Positions 1 to 10,112 of a DNA stretch of 55,305 nucleotides are shown here, in pieces. The stretch spans positions 1 to 55,305 of the forward strand of contig JADJEA010000002.1 in assembly GCA_016702415.1 (NCBI GenBank), in the 5' to 3' direction. The notes below the pieces were generated by a model, which worked only from the letters and a program-made list of their open reading frames with translations, made no database searches and was not told the origin of the DNA. Each line of letters begins with the position of its first letter. The first letter of the stretch is position 1. Made by a program: the position numbers and the translations under genes. The DNA comes from Nostocoides sp. (GTDB lineage Bacteria > Actinomycetota > Actinomycetes > Actinomycetales > Dermatophilaceae).

Positions 1-393
1 CAGGTCCTCCGCAAGGTCGAGGTCCCGCTGGCCCTGCCGTTGCTGGTCTCGGGTCCAGGCCTGGCGGTGCTGCAGGTTGTCGCGACGGCGACCATCGCCG
101 CCTTTACGCGTCGGGTTGGGCGGTCTCGGTCGCTATCTCATCGACGGTCTCGCCTCGGGCCAGTATGCCGTCATGGCCGGCGGCGCCGTCCTCGTCTCCG
201 GCCCTGGCGCTTTGTTGCCGATCTCGTGATGGCCGCCCTCCAGCGGCTCGCGGCGAGTCCCGGACTGCTCCCGCCCGGCCGGCGAAAACGCAGGTCCGAC
301 CGCCCCGACGCAGCCCCGGCTCCACCGCTCGGCACGACCGTCGACGTGCCCGCTGGCCAGGCTCGGGAAGGATCTCGCACCCACCGGCGTTGA
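1..393 (+). pseudogene. Osmoprotectant ABC transporter permease (ProW/OpuCB-like), 3' part, frameshifted
   Basis: The start lies outside the window. The readable pieces form the C-terminal half of a glycine betaine/choline-type inner-membrane permease. They run VLRKVEVPLALPLLVSG, then LAVLQVVATATIAAF, then in a second frame GRYLIDGLASGQYAVMAGGA, then in a third frame ADLVMAALQRLAA. This order (EAA-type loop, membrane helix, GRYL-I-GL motif, last helix) is typical of the family. At least two frame changes, near 110-130 and 200-215, break it. The osmolyte-binding protein follows 66 bases downstream, as expected for an operon. The permease would carry compatible solutes across the membrane with an ATPase encoded off the window. 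Family assignment is fairly sure; function in this copy is doubtful. Confidence 0.6.
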
Positions 394-459
394 CCGGTCA
401 CCCCAACGGGCCCACCGACCCGCGTCACCCGAGCAGCGCATCCGACCCAAGGAGCCCTC

Positions 460-1394
460 ATGCCACGCCACCTCACCCGGATCGTCGTCGGCATCGCCGG
501 CGCCGGCCTGCTCGCCTCGTGCGCTCCGGCGGCGACCCGCTGGCCTCGTCGTCCACGGCGACCTCCGGCACCTCCACCGCCAGCGGCTCGTCCGCCGGCC
601 CGATCGTCGTCGGCTCGGCCGACTTCTCCGAAAGCCAGTTGCTGGCCGAGATTCATGCGGGGCCTTGACGGCCAAGGGGATCACCGCCACCACCAAGCCC
701 AACATCGGTGCCCGCGAGATCCTATCTCAAGGCCCTCCAGGACGGGTCCGTCGACCTTGTGCCCCGAATACACCAGGTGCGCCCGCCTATTACTACGACA
801 ACACCTTCAGCGAGACTCGACCCCGACAAGGGTGTATGCGGCGCTCCAACGCCTGCGTCCCCGCCCAGTTCACGCTGCCCACCAAGTCGGCGGCCGAGGA
901 CAACGACTCGATCAATGTCACGAAGGCGACCGCCGACAAGCTGAAGCTGAGCAGCATCGCCGACCTGCCGCCGTCGCCGGCGACCTGACGCTGGGAGCAA
1001 CGCCGGAGTTCCAGACCCGTCCGCAGGGCATCCCCGGCCTGGTCAAGACCCATGGCGTGACCTTCAAGACGTTCCGTCCGCTCTAGGGACAGCAACTTGT
1101 CCAGGCGTTGAAGAATGGCCAAGTCGACGCCGCCAATATCTTCAGCACCGACCCCGCGATCGCGGCCAACGGCTTCGTCACCCTCACCGACGACAAGCGC
1201 CTCTTCGGCTCGCAGAATGTCGTTCCGCTGATCGCGGCGTCCAAGGACACCCCGGCGATCAGTGCCGTCCTCGACGCCGTCTCCACCGCGTTGACGACGG
1301 CCACCCTCGCGGATCTCGTCAAGCAGGTGGACGTCGACAAGGCCGAGCCGGCCACGGGGCGAAGGGCTTCCTGACGAAGGCGGGCCTGGCCTGA
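460..1394 (+). pseudogene. Osmoprotectant ABC substrate-binding lipoprotein (ProX/OsmX-like), frameshifted
   Basis: Starts with a lipoprotein signal: MPRHLTRIVVGIAGAGLLAS followed by Cys. The body is readable only by changing frame several times: PIVVGSADFSESQLLAEIHA, TAKGITATTKPNIGAREI, DGSVDLVPEYT, then AAEDNDSINVTKATADKL, TLGATPEFQTRPQGIPGL, and NGQVDAANIFSTDPAIAA. These are hallmarks of type-II betaine/choline-binding proteins, which deliver compatible solutes to the ProW-type permease encoded just upstream. There are about five frame changes plus an in-frame TAG at 1084-1086, after which homology continues in the same frame. Either the gene is dead or the sequence has many indel errors. 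The family call rests on gene order and motifs. Confidence 0.6.
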
Positions 1395-1477
1395 CTGCGG
1401 TCACGAGCCGAGAGCTGCGCGCCGGCGCGGTGGGCTGGTCTGCGCCACGCCGACGGGCGGCGGCCCGGAAGCGCACG

Positions 1478-1570
1478 CAAAGGGCGGCTCGATCCTGCGC
1501 GCAAGCTGAGCATGGAGGACCGCTATTCGGCCCGGGGCGGCCAAGGGCGCACCAAAGGGCGGCTCGATCC
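1478..1570. repeat. 18-bp direct repeat
   Basis: CAAAGGGCGGCTCGATCC occurs at 1478-1495 and again at 1553-1570 in the 390-bp gap between the binding-protein gene and the LuxR-type gene. The second copy is the left arm of the hairpin listed next. No coding signal stands out in the gap. Confidence 0.7.
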
Positions 1571-1594
1571 GGTGGATCGCGAGCCGCCCCTTGG
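1552..1594. terminator. Long imperfect hairpin, probable terminator
   Basis: CCAAAGGGCGGCTCGATCC (1552-1570) faces GGATCGCGAGCCGCCCCTTGG (1574-1594) across a 3-base tip. It lies 160 bases after the binding-protein gene and can end transcription of the osmoprotectant operon. There is no T-run, which is common in actinobacteria. Confidence 0.6.
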
Positions 1595-1784
1595 CGATGC
1601 CACTGGCCCCGGTGGTGCGGCCAGCCACCGGCACCTGGAGCGAAGCTCGTCCCCCGGAAGCTTCGATCCGGGCTCGTCGAGGCCAGGAAATTCGACGCTG
1701 GTACCGGCGGTGAACCCTACTCTGCCCGGTGCGCCTGCCTCGCCCATCGGTAATTTCACTCATGGCCGGCCTCCGCTAGCCTGA

Positions 1785-4383
1785 GTGAATGCTCCCCCGT
1801 GCCTGGGTCGTCGTGACTTGATCACGCGTGCCCGCCGGACCTGGCCGTCGAGACCGACTGGTCTCGTTGGGTGGGCACGGGGTGGGCAAGACCCTGTTGT
1901 GGCGCGGCATACGGTCGCGGGACGGGGCTCGGTCGCGTGGGTGACCGTCGCGCCCGGGAGCACGATCGAGGACATCGTGGCCGTGACTCTCTCGCCGTCC
2001 TCGACCCCGACACCGCACCAGGCGACACGGCCCCCTCGTTCGCGCTCAAACGGGCCCTGGACGACGGCGAGCACGTTCTCGTCCTCGACGGCCTCGACGG
2101 AGTCCAGTCCTCGAGGCCTCGACGAGTTGGTGACGTCCCTGCTGGCCACGACGTCCGACGCCCGATTCGTCCTGACCACGACGCGCCCGCTCGCGACCGG
2201 GGGCGCGCAGCTGCGGGGTCCCGCCGTTGCCGGTGCCGCGGGCCGGGCAGCCGTTGGACGGCCCGGCAGTGGAACTCTTCGTCAGCAGGCCCGCCGCGGC
2301 CGGCGGCGATCTGGTCGATTCTCGACCGCGACGAGCGAGTCGTTCGGGCACTCCTCGACGCCAGCGGCGGGCTGCCCCTGCTCATCGAACTGTTCGCGGT
2401 GCAGGCGGCCCTGGCCGGTCTCGACGCGGTCGTCCGGGAGGGACACCCTCCGGGGCGTCGTCGCCGCGTCCTATGCGATGGTGAATCCGTTGTCGCAGAA
2501 GGCCCACCGTCTCATCGGTGTCCCACGGCCCCGGTCGGCGTCGATGTCGTGGCCCATCTGCTCGACACCCGACGGGCGGTCGCGATCGGGGCCGTCGCCT
2601 TGCTGGAGCGCCATGGCCTGGTCGAACTCGGCAGCGATGAGCGCGTCGGCATGCTCGCGCCCGTGCGCCCGCACGCCCGCGAGCTGCTTGCGCTTCCGAG
2701 AGGTCGCGCTCGCCGAGGACGGCCTGATCCCGCTGGGCCGACGCGACGTTGCCGGCCAGCGATCAGGATGGCTCGGGTGATGAGCCCTGGCTCGCCGACC
2801 TGGACATCGTGTATGCCGCGGTCCGCGCCGCGTGTGCGCGCCCGGACCTGGCTGGCCTCGGCTACCACCTGGCGAACCGCGCGTTCAGCGCGCTTATGTC
2901 GCGATGAAGCCCCGGGAGGCCCTCGCGCCTCTTCGGGTGAACTCGCCCTCGACTCCGGCCCCGGCCCGTCCCAGATCGGGGCCCAGGTCGCCCGCCGCGC
3001 CGGGATCTGTGCCTCCGAAGTCCGGGGGCACCCTCGAGGGGCTTCGCTTCCTCGATCTCGCCGAAGAGCCGGCCCGGCACGCCTCGGACCCGACGTCCAG
3101 CTCGCGAGGACAGCCTCCCGATCCGCGCCGAGGTCTATCTCGACGCCGGTCAGCTCGAACGCGCGCGGGCCGAGGCGGCCTCGATCCTCGAGTCGGGAGT
3201 TCAGGACAGCTATGTGCTGCGTCAGGCCGCGCGAACGCTCATGGACGTCGAGGTGAGTGAGGGAAACCTCGATGCGGCCCAGTCCCTTTCGGCACGGATT
3301 GTCGACGGTCCGCCGCCGGCCGAGGAGCGCTGGCTGGCCATGGCCGCGCGCGGATCCTCTGCGGCCAGATCGCCTGGGGAGGAAGGCCGGGAGCTCGGAG
3401 GCGGCCGCGATCGCGCGGGGGCTCGCGAGGAGGCGTTGGGCCTGGCCGAGGACCGGATCGCTCTCCTCGCCGACGTCCTGCACCGTCGCGTCACCGGTGC
3501 GCCGGCAGTGCCGGAACCCCAGCCCGAGTCCCTCCCTGGGCGATCCGGCTCGGCTATCAGTTGCAGCATGCGCGCGACGTCCTCGCGTCCGGGAGCCGAT
3601 GCGCGCGGCCGGGCTCGCCGCCGACATCGTCGTCCTCGCCGACAGCGCGCGACTCGAACGCGACGGGGTCGAGGCGGCTCGCATCGTTCCTCGGCGACGC
3701 TCTGCTCGCTGCCGGGGACGACGCGCAGGCGCGCACTTCGTATGCCGCGGCCGTCCGCCACGCCAGCGCTTGCCCCGATGCCACTGCGGGTCGCCGATGC
3801 GCTCGACGGGCTCGCCGCCGCCCTCATCGGCAGGGGCCCCGACACCCCCCGAACGGCGACCTCCCACCCCAACACCGCCCACCCGAGCACCGGCCGCACC
3901 AACACTGGTCAGCCCAACACCGGCAAGCCCAACACTGGCCAGCCCAACCCCGGCCATCCCAACCCCGGCCACCCCAACATCGGTCGCGCGGGCCGGTTCA
4001 CCGGGGCGGCCAATGCGCTGCGCGCCCACCTCGGTGCGGCGCGCCGCCCGCGGCCGGGGTTCGATGAGAGCCGTCTGCCCCCGCCCCGCTCCGCCGGCTC
4101 CTGGGTGGCAGCTGGCGCGCTGACCGAGTCCGGCATCAAGGAGGCCGGCCGGCTCGAGGACGGCACCGGGGAGGAGGCGGCAGCGTCGGGCCTCGCGGCG
4201 ACCTTGACCAAGGCCCAGCTCGCCGTCGCCGAACTCGTCGGTCGCGGCCTGACGAGCAAGGAGATCGCCGAAACCCTCTTCCTGTCCCCGCGCACGGTCG
4301 ACAACCATCTCTTCCAGATCTACCGTCGCCTCGACATCACCTCGCGAGCCAAGCTTGCCGCGCTCATGGCGGATGCGGGCTGA
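1785..4383 (+). pseudogene. Large LuxR-family regulator with N-terminal ATPase domain, frameshifted
   Basis: Pieces in different frames give one regulator of about 860 residues. The Walker A motif GGHGVGKT is near 1873. A Walker B-like string HVLVLDGLDG lies near 2070, then RFVLTTTRPLA. A helical-repeat middle follows (for example EVSEGNLDAAQSLSARIVDG near 3255). The C-terminal LuxR helix-turn-helix is intact (LTKAQLAVAELVGRGLTSKE, then IAETLFLSPRTVDNHLFQIY) and ends at the stop at 4383. Such STAND-type regulators bind ATP and an inducer, then activate promoters through the HTH. The start is a GTG with weak support. An NTGxP repeat interrupts the linker before the HTH. Around ten frame changes make expression as one protein unlikely unless they are sequencing errors. 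No target can be named. Confidence 0.6.
3865..3984 (+). repeat. 15-bp tandem repeat coding for pentapeptides (8 units)
   Basis: Eight consecutive 15-base units encode HPNTA, HPSTG, RTNTG, QPNTG, KPNTG, QPNPG, HPNPG and HPNIG. They lie in the linker of the LuxR-type regulator, about 70 codons before its HTH. The nucleotide units are diverged at third positions but keep the frame, so the repeat is translated in the frame that also carries the HTH. Confidence 0.85.
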
Positions 4384-4384
4384 C

Positions 4385-5371
4385 ATGGGCGACGCCACCT
4401 CAGGCGCTCCGGTGCGTTACCGCGTCTCACCGGGCGGCGTTGGTCAGGTCCCGCTCGACCGGCCGAAGGCCCCGAACACCTCACCCAGGACGTCGTCGAG
4501 GACCTGATCGCCTCATGGGCGGTGGCCTCGGGCTCAGCGCCCACGCCGCCCACCGGTGGGCCACGCCCGACACCCGATTTGCGATGCCAGAGACCGGGAT
4601 CGGCTTCTTCCCGGACGCCGGCAGCTCCCTTCTGCTCGCCCGGGCGCCGGGGGAGACCGGCACCTATCTCGCCCTCACCGGGGCCACCATCGACGCCACC
4701 AGCGGTCGGTATGCCGACCTCACCGACCACCTGCTCGCCCCAGCCGCCCTCGCCGCGGCCCTGGCGGCCTTGGAAGGGGGGTGCGATCCCGCCGAGGCGC
4801 TCGTGGTCGCGCGTACTCAGATCGGTCGGCCCGGTCCGGTCCCCGACGACGCCAGCCTCCGGCCCGACGACGAGGGTTCGTCCCGCCTGGAGGCGGACCG
4901 GACCTGGATCGACCCCTGTTTCGCCCCGACGGCCGCCGCAGCTGCCCCGGCGGCCACGGCCGATGCCCCGGCCACCGCCGGAGCTGCCCCGGCGGCGACC
5001 GCCCCTGCGGCTTCCTCCGCAGCTGCACCCGCCGCCGATGAGGAGGCGGCGGTCGGGCCTGCGGAGGAGGCGGTCGGCTTGCTCCATCGGCTGGTAACCC
5101 GCCGGACCCGCGGGCCCGGGAGTGCGCCACTCTTCTGCGTGGCCGTTCCCCGCTGTCCGTCGCCGTGGCTCTTGCCCGGGTGCGGGCCGCCCGAGCCGAG
5201 CCCGACGTCGTGGCGGCCTTGGCGACCGACCGCCGAATCGCGCGCGATGATGCGCGACGGGACTTCGGTCGAAGGGTGCGGGCGCGGCTGGTGGACAAGG
5301 ACGAGGCGCGGTGGCGGCATACAAACCAGAAGGCCGTCACCCCCGCAGAGGTGACGGCCTTCCTGGCCTAA
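4385..5371 (+). pseudogene. 3-hydroxyisobutyryl-CoA hydrolase-like (enoyl-CoA hydratase family), frameshifted and internally shortened
   Basis: The start reads GGVGQVPLDRPKA, then jumps in another frame to MGGGLGLSAHAAHRW, FAMPETGIGFFPDAGSSLLL, RAPGETGTYLALTGA. It ends DKDEARWRH...VTPAEVTAFLA, the usual C-terminus of 3-hydroxyisobutyryl-CoA hydrolases of valine breakdown. Compared with the family, a block of roughly 60-80 residues is missing near 4500-4515, including the first half of the oxyanion hole. An Ala/Pro-rich stretch (about 4925-5045) is an unusual insert in the middle. It follows the LuxR-type gene by one base. In its present form it cannot be active. A misassembled or deleted segment explains it best. 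Confidence 0.55.
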
Positions 5372-5380
5372 GCCGGGCCG

Positions 5381-7572
5381 TCAGGCACCGACCGGCTCGT
5401 CCGCCCGCTTGACCGCGGCGAGCAGCATCTGGGCGATATCGACGACCTCGACCTGCTCGAAGAGGCCCTCGCTCTGGCGCTCGACCAGACCGTCGGAGAG
5501 CATGACGCGGCAGAAGGGACAGCCGATCGCGATCCGCTGGGCGCCCGTGGCCAGCGCCTCGTCGGTCCGGTTGACGTTGATCCGGGTGCCGATCTTCTCC
5601 TCCATCCACATACGCGCGCCGCCGGCGCCGCAGCAGAAGGAGGTGTCGGAGTTGCGCGGCATCTCCTGAGCGACACCCCGGGGAGGGCCTGGATGAGTTC
5701 GCGCGGCGGGGCGTAGACCTGGTTGTGCCGACCGAGGTAGCACGGGTCGTGATAGGTGACCGTGTCGGCGGTCGAGGCCACGCTCTTGGCCGTGCTCGCG
5801 GTCGGGGTGTCCGCGGGCCGCGCCACCGGGATGAGCTTGCGCTCGCGCACCAGCCGGTTGAGCAACTGGGTGTGGTGGACGACTTCGTACTTGCCGCCGA
5901 ACTGCGGGTATTCGTTCTTCAGGGTGTTGTAGCAGTGGGCGCAGGTGACGACGATGCGCGTGGCGTTGAACTCCCCGAGCACCTCGATGTTTTGCGGGGC
6001 GAGCATCTGGAAGAGGAACTCGTTGCCGGCCCGCCGCGCGGAGTCGCCATTGCAGGTTTCGCCGTCGCCGAGGACGGCAAACGACACCCTGGCCGTATGC
6101 GGCATCGCCGCCACCGCGCGGGTGGTCTTCTTGGCGCGGTCCTCGAAGGCACCGGCGCACCCGACCCAGAAGAGGTAGTCGACGTCGCCCAAGTCCTCGA
6201 CGTCGGCACCGAGGACTGGCACCTCGAAGGGCAGGTCCTTGGCCCAGTCCATCTGGGCCCGGGCGGACATCCCCACGGGTTGCCCTTGTTCTCCATGTTC
6301 TTGAAGAGGCTGGCCAGTTCGCTGGGGAAGGCGCTCTCGACCAACGTCTGGTAGCGGCGCATCTCGATGATGTGGTCGACGTGCTCGATGTCGACGGGGC
6401 ACTGGTTGACGCAGGCACCACAGGTGACGCAGGACCAGAGCACCTCGGTGTCGATGACCGCGCCGCCGTCCGGGTGGGTCGGGTCACCCTCGGTCTCACC
6501 GACGAGCGGACGCTCGACCTCGGCTTTGACCTTGTCGGACAGGCCCTCGCGGGCCTCCTCCGCGGCGAGGATCCACGGCCCCTTCTGGAAGGCGTGGTCC
6601 CGGAGGTTCATGATGAGCATCTTGGGCGAGAGGGGCTTCTCGGTGTTCCACGCCGGGCACTGGCTCTGGCAGCGGCCACATTCGGTGCACGTCGCGAAGT
6701 CGAGCATCGCCTTCCAGGTGAAGTCCTCGATCTTGCCGACCCCGAGGACCGGCTCCTCCTCCATCTCCTCGAGGTCCTCCATCGTCACCGGCTTGCCGGC
6801 GACCATGAGCGGCTGGGCGGACCGAGCGCGACCGGCGGCCGCTCGAACGCGACATTGATCGGCCCGGCGAAGATGTGGAGGTGCTTGCTGTGGACGACCT
6901 CGATGAGGAAGGCGAGCATGACGCCGATGTGCAGGAGGAGGCCGAGCCCTTCGAGGAATTCGAGGAGGCCGTGGCTCCACCCCGCATCCACCGACCGATG
7001 GCCTGCGAGACCCAGGCGCCCTCGTTGGTGAAGTGCCCAGCGCCGAGGCGGCTCCCGGAAGAGGAACATCGTCCACAGGACGCTGAAGATGAAGAAGAGC
7101 ACCAGCCAGGCACCGCCGATGTGGCTTCCGCGGAAGCGGGATTGCCGGCCGAGCTTGTCGGGGAGTTGGTGTAGCGGATGATGCCGAAGACGGCGATGGC
7201 CACGAGGGCGCACAGGGCGATGGTGTCCTGGGCGAAGCCGAGGATGCGCCACTTGCCGATGATCGGGATCTCGAAGTCCGGCTTGAAGAGCGCGCCATAC
7301 GCCTCGATGTAGACCGTCGAGAGGATCATGAACGCCCAGAACACAAAGAAGTGGGCCAGACCGGGGGCGGTCCACTTCAGCAGCTTGCGCTGACCGAAGA
7401 CCTCGGTCAGTTCGCCCTTGATCGCCGTCCCGACGCGCCCGCTTGCGCCGTCCAGGCGGTCCGGGGCGGGCTGGCCACTGGTGATGAGGCGGAACAGCCA
7501 GACGATCCGGCGTATGACGATGGGCAACGCGATGAGGTTGAGCAGGAGCCCAAGGATCAGCACGACGCGCAC
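5381..7572 (-). pseudogene. Membrane-bound heterodisulfide reductase-like Fe-S oxidoreductase (Rv0338c type), frameshifted
   Basis: Read from GTG at 7572: an N-terminal membrane part (VRVVLILGLLLNLIALPIVI and further helices up to about 6870). Two ferredoxin-type clusters follow, CTECGRCQSQCP near 6680 and CVTCGACVNQCP near 6410. Then come two CCG-like domains, with CAHCYNT near 5930, YHDPCYLGRHN near 5735 and FCCGAGGARMW near 5615. This is the layout of the actinobacterial Rv0338c-type protein, thought to pass electrons between quinone and a soluble donor; its exact substrate is not settled. At least four or five frame changes split it (around 7150, 6900-6800, 6290, 5680). All key cysteines are present in one frame or another, which favours sequencing indels over decay. 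Confidence 0.65.
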
Positions 7573-7850
7573 GTGACACTCCAACCTGCCCGTCAGGGGC
7601 CCGGGCATCGACGCGCCCTGGGGCCGAGGCGGCGACCAGGGATCTCTCGGCAGTCTACGCAGAGGGGTGGGTCGCCCGAGGATGCTGTGACCAGTGTCAA
7701 AGATGTCACGTGGGCGATCTCACGGACCGGGCGGTTCCGGCGGGCTGCGGACGGCGTCTCGGCGGCTCCGGGGAATGAGTTAGCATAACTCGGTGTTGGG
7801 TCGTGCATAACACACGCTTCCGCCTTGTCGAGTCCCAGGAGTTCTCCCTC

Positions 7851-8780
7851 GTGCCCATTTACGACGACGTCACCAAGCTGATAGGCAACACCCCGTTGGT
7901 GCGCATCAACCGCATCATCGACAGTGAGGCGACGGTCGCGGCGAAGCTCGAGTTCTACAACCCCGCGAACTCGGTCAAGGACCGAATCGGTGTCTCGATC
8001 ATCGACGCCGCCGAGCAGTCTGGGGCACTTCAGCCGGGCGGGACCATCGTCGAGGCAACCTCCGGCAACACCGGCATCGCCCTCGCCATGGTCGGTGCTG
8101 CCCGGGGCTACACCGTGGTCCTGACCATGCCCGAGACGATGAGCAAGGAACGTCGCGCGCTGCTGCGGGCATTCGGCGCGGAACTCATCCTCACGCCGGG
8201 GTCCGAAGGCATGAAGGGCGCGGTCAACCGCGCCGACGAGATCGTCGCCGAGCGCGACGGAGCGATCCTCGCGCGCCAGTTCGCCAACGAGGCCAACCCG
8301 GCCATCCACCGCAAGACCACGGCCGAGGAAATCTGGCGGGACACCGACGGCACGGTCGACATCGTCATCGCGGGCATCGGCACCGGGGGGACGATCACCG
8401 GCGTCGGCCAGGTCCTCAAGGAGCGCAAGCCCGGCGTCAGGATCATCGCGGTGGAGCCGGAGGAGTCGCCCATCCTCAATGGTGGCCAGCCTGGGCCGCA
8501 CAAGATCCAGGGGATCGGCGCCAACTTCGTCCCCGAGATCCTCGACACCAGCGTCTATGACGAGGTCATCGACATCAACGCCGACACCGCTGTGGAGTGG
8601 GCCCGACGCGCCGCCCGCGAGGAAGGCTTGCTCGTCGGGCTCTCCTCGGGTGCCGCTCTGGCGGCGGCCAACCAGGTCGCCACGCGTCCCGAGAACGCCG
8701 GCAAGACGATCGTCGTGATCATTCCCAGCTTCGGTGAGCGCTACCTCTCCACCATCCTCTTCTCCGATCTCCTGGACTGA
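7851..8780 (+). CDS. cysK: Cysteine synthase A (O-acetylserine sulfhydrylase)
   Basis: Makes cysteine from O-acetylserine and sulfide with pyridoxal phosphate in the cytoplasm. The 309-residue length is normal. NPANSVKDRIG carries the PLP lysine, TSGNTGIALA is the substrate-binding loop, and GTGGTITGVG binds the PLP phosphate. I chose GTG at 7851 because AGGAG lies nine bases upstream and the protein begins PIYDDVTKLIGNTPLVRIN like its homologs. An upstream ATG at 7803 in frame would add an unlikely extension. cysE follows 61 bases later, so the pair supplies both cysteine steps. A hairpin built from the iterated GTATGCCG word sits right after the stop. The gene is intact. Confidence 0.95.
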   Translation: MPIYDDVTKLIGNTPLVRINRIIDSEATVAAKLEFYNPANSVKDRIGVSIIDAAEQSGALQPGGTIVEATSGNTGIALAMVGAARGYTVVLTMPETMSKERRALLRAFGAELILTPGSEGMKGAVNRADEIVAERDGAILARQFANEANPAIHRKTTAEEIWRDTDGTVDIVIAGIGTGGTITGVGQVLKERKPGVRIIAVEPEESPILNGGQPGPHKIQGIGANFVPEILDTSVYDEVIDINADTAVEWARRAAREEGLLVGLSSGAALAAANQVATRPENAGKTIVVIIPSFGERYLSTILFSDLLD

Positions 8781-8785
8781 TCCGC

Positions 8786-8807
8786 GTATGCCGCGCGGGC
8801 GGCATAC
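8786..8807 (+). terminator. Inverted pair of the iterated octamer, probable cysK terminator
   Basis: GTATGCCGC (8786-8794) and GCGGCATAC (8799-8807) form a perfect 9-bp stem with a GCGG loop, five bases after the cysK stop. Both arms are copies of the word repeated throughout the window. There is no T-tract. It may reduce read-through into cysE or protect the cysK transcript. Confidence 0.7.
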
Positions 8808-8841
8808 CTGCGGCGGTCACGACCCCTCCGAGGTGACTTCC

Positions 8842-9455
8842 ATGTTGGTGAGTCCGACTGTCGGCGCACCAGGCCTGCTCGCCAAGGCGCGGGGTGGCAT
8901 CCGTGAAGACCTGGACGCGGCGATGCGCCGCGACCCTGCGGCGACGTCCCGGCTGGTCGTTCTGTTCACCTCCGCAGGCTTGCACGCCATCTGGCTTCAC
9001 CGCGTCGCTCACGCCCTGTGGGGAACCGTATGCTGCGCCCCCCTCGCCCGCCTGATCGCGTATGTGTCGCGCTCGCTCACCGGGGTCGAGATCCATCCGG
9101 GGCCACGCTCGGGCGTCGTCTTCATCGATCACGGGATGGGTGTGGTGATCGGGGAGACCGCCGAGGTCGGCGAGGACTGCATGCTCTATCACCAGGTCAC
9201 CTCGGTGGGCGGTCGATGGAGCGCGTGAAGCGGCACCCGACTCTCGGTGATCGTGTGACGGTCGGTGCCGGCGCCAAGATCCTCGGCCCCGTGACCGTCG
9301 GGGACGACGCCCAGATCGGCGCCAACTCGGTGGTGGTCAAGGATGTGCCGGCGGGTGCGATAGCCACCGGCGTTCCGGCGGTCTACCGACTTCCGAAGGC
9401 ACCGGACGAGGAGCCGTATGACGCCCTCTTCCGCGACCCCGCTATCTTCATCTGA
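8842..9455 (+). CDS. cysE: Serine O-acetyltransferase, single frameshift
   Basis: Transfers acetyl from acetyl-CoA to serine, the step before CysK. ATG at 8842 has GAGGTGA just upstream. The first frame gives GGIREDLDAAMRRDPAA, then VEIHPGPRSGVVFIDHGMGV and VGEDCMLYHQVTSVGG. After about 9215 a second frame gives ERVKRHPTLGDRVTVGAGAK and IGANSVVVKDVPAGAIATGV to the stop. These are the hexapeptide-repeat left-handed helix and the catalytic histidines (DHGMG, YHQVT). One missing base near 9213, at GGTCGATGG, explains the break, so this is probably one functional gene. It shares its direction with cysK and probably its regulation. Confidence 0.85.
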
Positions 9456-9547
9456 GCGGTCGGGCGGCAAACGCGGTCCGGTCCGGGGCGGTGACGGGCC
9501 TAAAGCATGGTTAGGGGCCTCGTCAGGGACGGCACGCGGAGAAAGGC

Positions 9548-9901
9548 CTACGGCAGCTTGCCGGGACCGGGTCCGAAATGGTGCTCCGCGTGGAGCTTCC
9601 CGTCCGTCCCGCGGTGGAGCGTGGGCGGTAGGTCCTCGTCTGTGTCGGTCGAGTCCCCGCCCGACCTGACGTCGCGCAGCTTCTGCGCCGTTGACTTTGC
9701 CGCGTCGCTGACCAGGTCGGCGACGAACGGGGCCGCCTTGGTCTTCGCGGCGTCCGTCGCTTGGCTGACCTTGGTCTGGACCGGGTCACTGGACCAGATC
9801 TTGTTTGCCTGGGTGGCGATCTGCTCGTAGCGTTCCCGGCCCGCCCGGGCACCGAGCACGTAGCCGACCGCGGCTCCGGCGAGGAATGAGAGTTTCGACA
9901 T
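9548..9901 (-). CDS. Small YtxH-like membrane-associated protein
   Basis: A 117-residue protein starting MSKLSFLAGAAVGYVLGARA: a short glycine/alanine-rich N-terminal membrane segment followed by GRERYEQIATQANKIW. It continues as an Ala/Lys amphipathic helix, FVADLVSDAAKSTAQKLRDV, and a charged tail. This resembles YtxH-domain proteins common in actinobacteria, whose role is unknown (general stress or envelope). AAAGGAG stands five bases before the ATG, giving firm support for the start. It is a single gene, convergent with cysE and upstream of the tRNA on the other strand. Confidence 0.75.
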   Translation of the reverse strand: MSKLSFLAGAAVGYVLGARAGRERYEQIATQANKIWSSDPVQTKVSQATDAAKTKAAPFVADLVSDAAKSTAQKLRDVRSGGDSTDTDEDLPPTLHRGTDGKLHAEHHFGPGPGKLP

Positions 9902-10022
9902 GGGGTCTCCTTTCGGGAGGTCTCGCTCGACCCTAGCCCCGCGGGACGTCCAACGGTCGTCCAAGGACCGGGGCAGATGGCCTAGGCTCGGCCCCGCGGC
10001 GTCCACGACGTGGGCGCTCGCG

Positions 10023-10112
10023 GGAGGGCTCGCATAGTGGCCTAGTGCGGCGGTCTTGAAAACCGCTATGGCGGCAACGTCATCGTGGGTTCGAATCCCA
10101 CGCCCTCCGCCA
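10023..10112 (+). tRNA. tRNA-Ser (anticodon UGA)
   Basis: The acceptor GGAGGGC (10023-10029) pairs with GCCCTCC (10102-10108), then G and an encoded CCA follow. The anticodon stem is GCGGT/ACCGC with loop CTTGAAA, anticodon TGA at 10057-10059. The T arm GTGGG/CCCAC surrounds TTCGAAT. The long variable arm fits serine tRNAs. The last 13 bases of the acceptor side are repeated at 15.7 kb, so this gene is a likely integration site. Confidence 0.95.

Noticed and set aside
1084..1086. TAG recoded as an amino acid in the binding protein
   Set aside because: The same gene has several frame changes, so a sequence error or decay is simpler, and no SECIS- or PYLIS-like element is seen.
10066..10112. 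C-terminal GVGFEPT string as a conserved protein motif
   Set aside because: It is the antisense translation of tRNA-Ser, a known annotation artefact.
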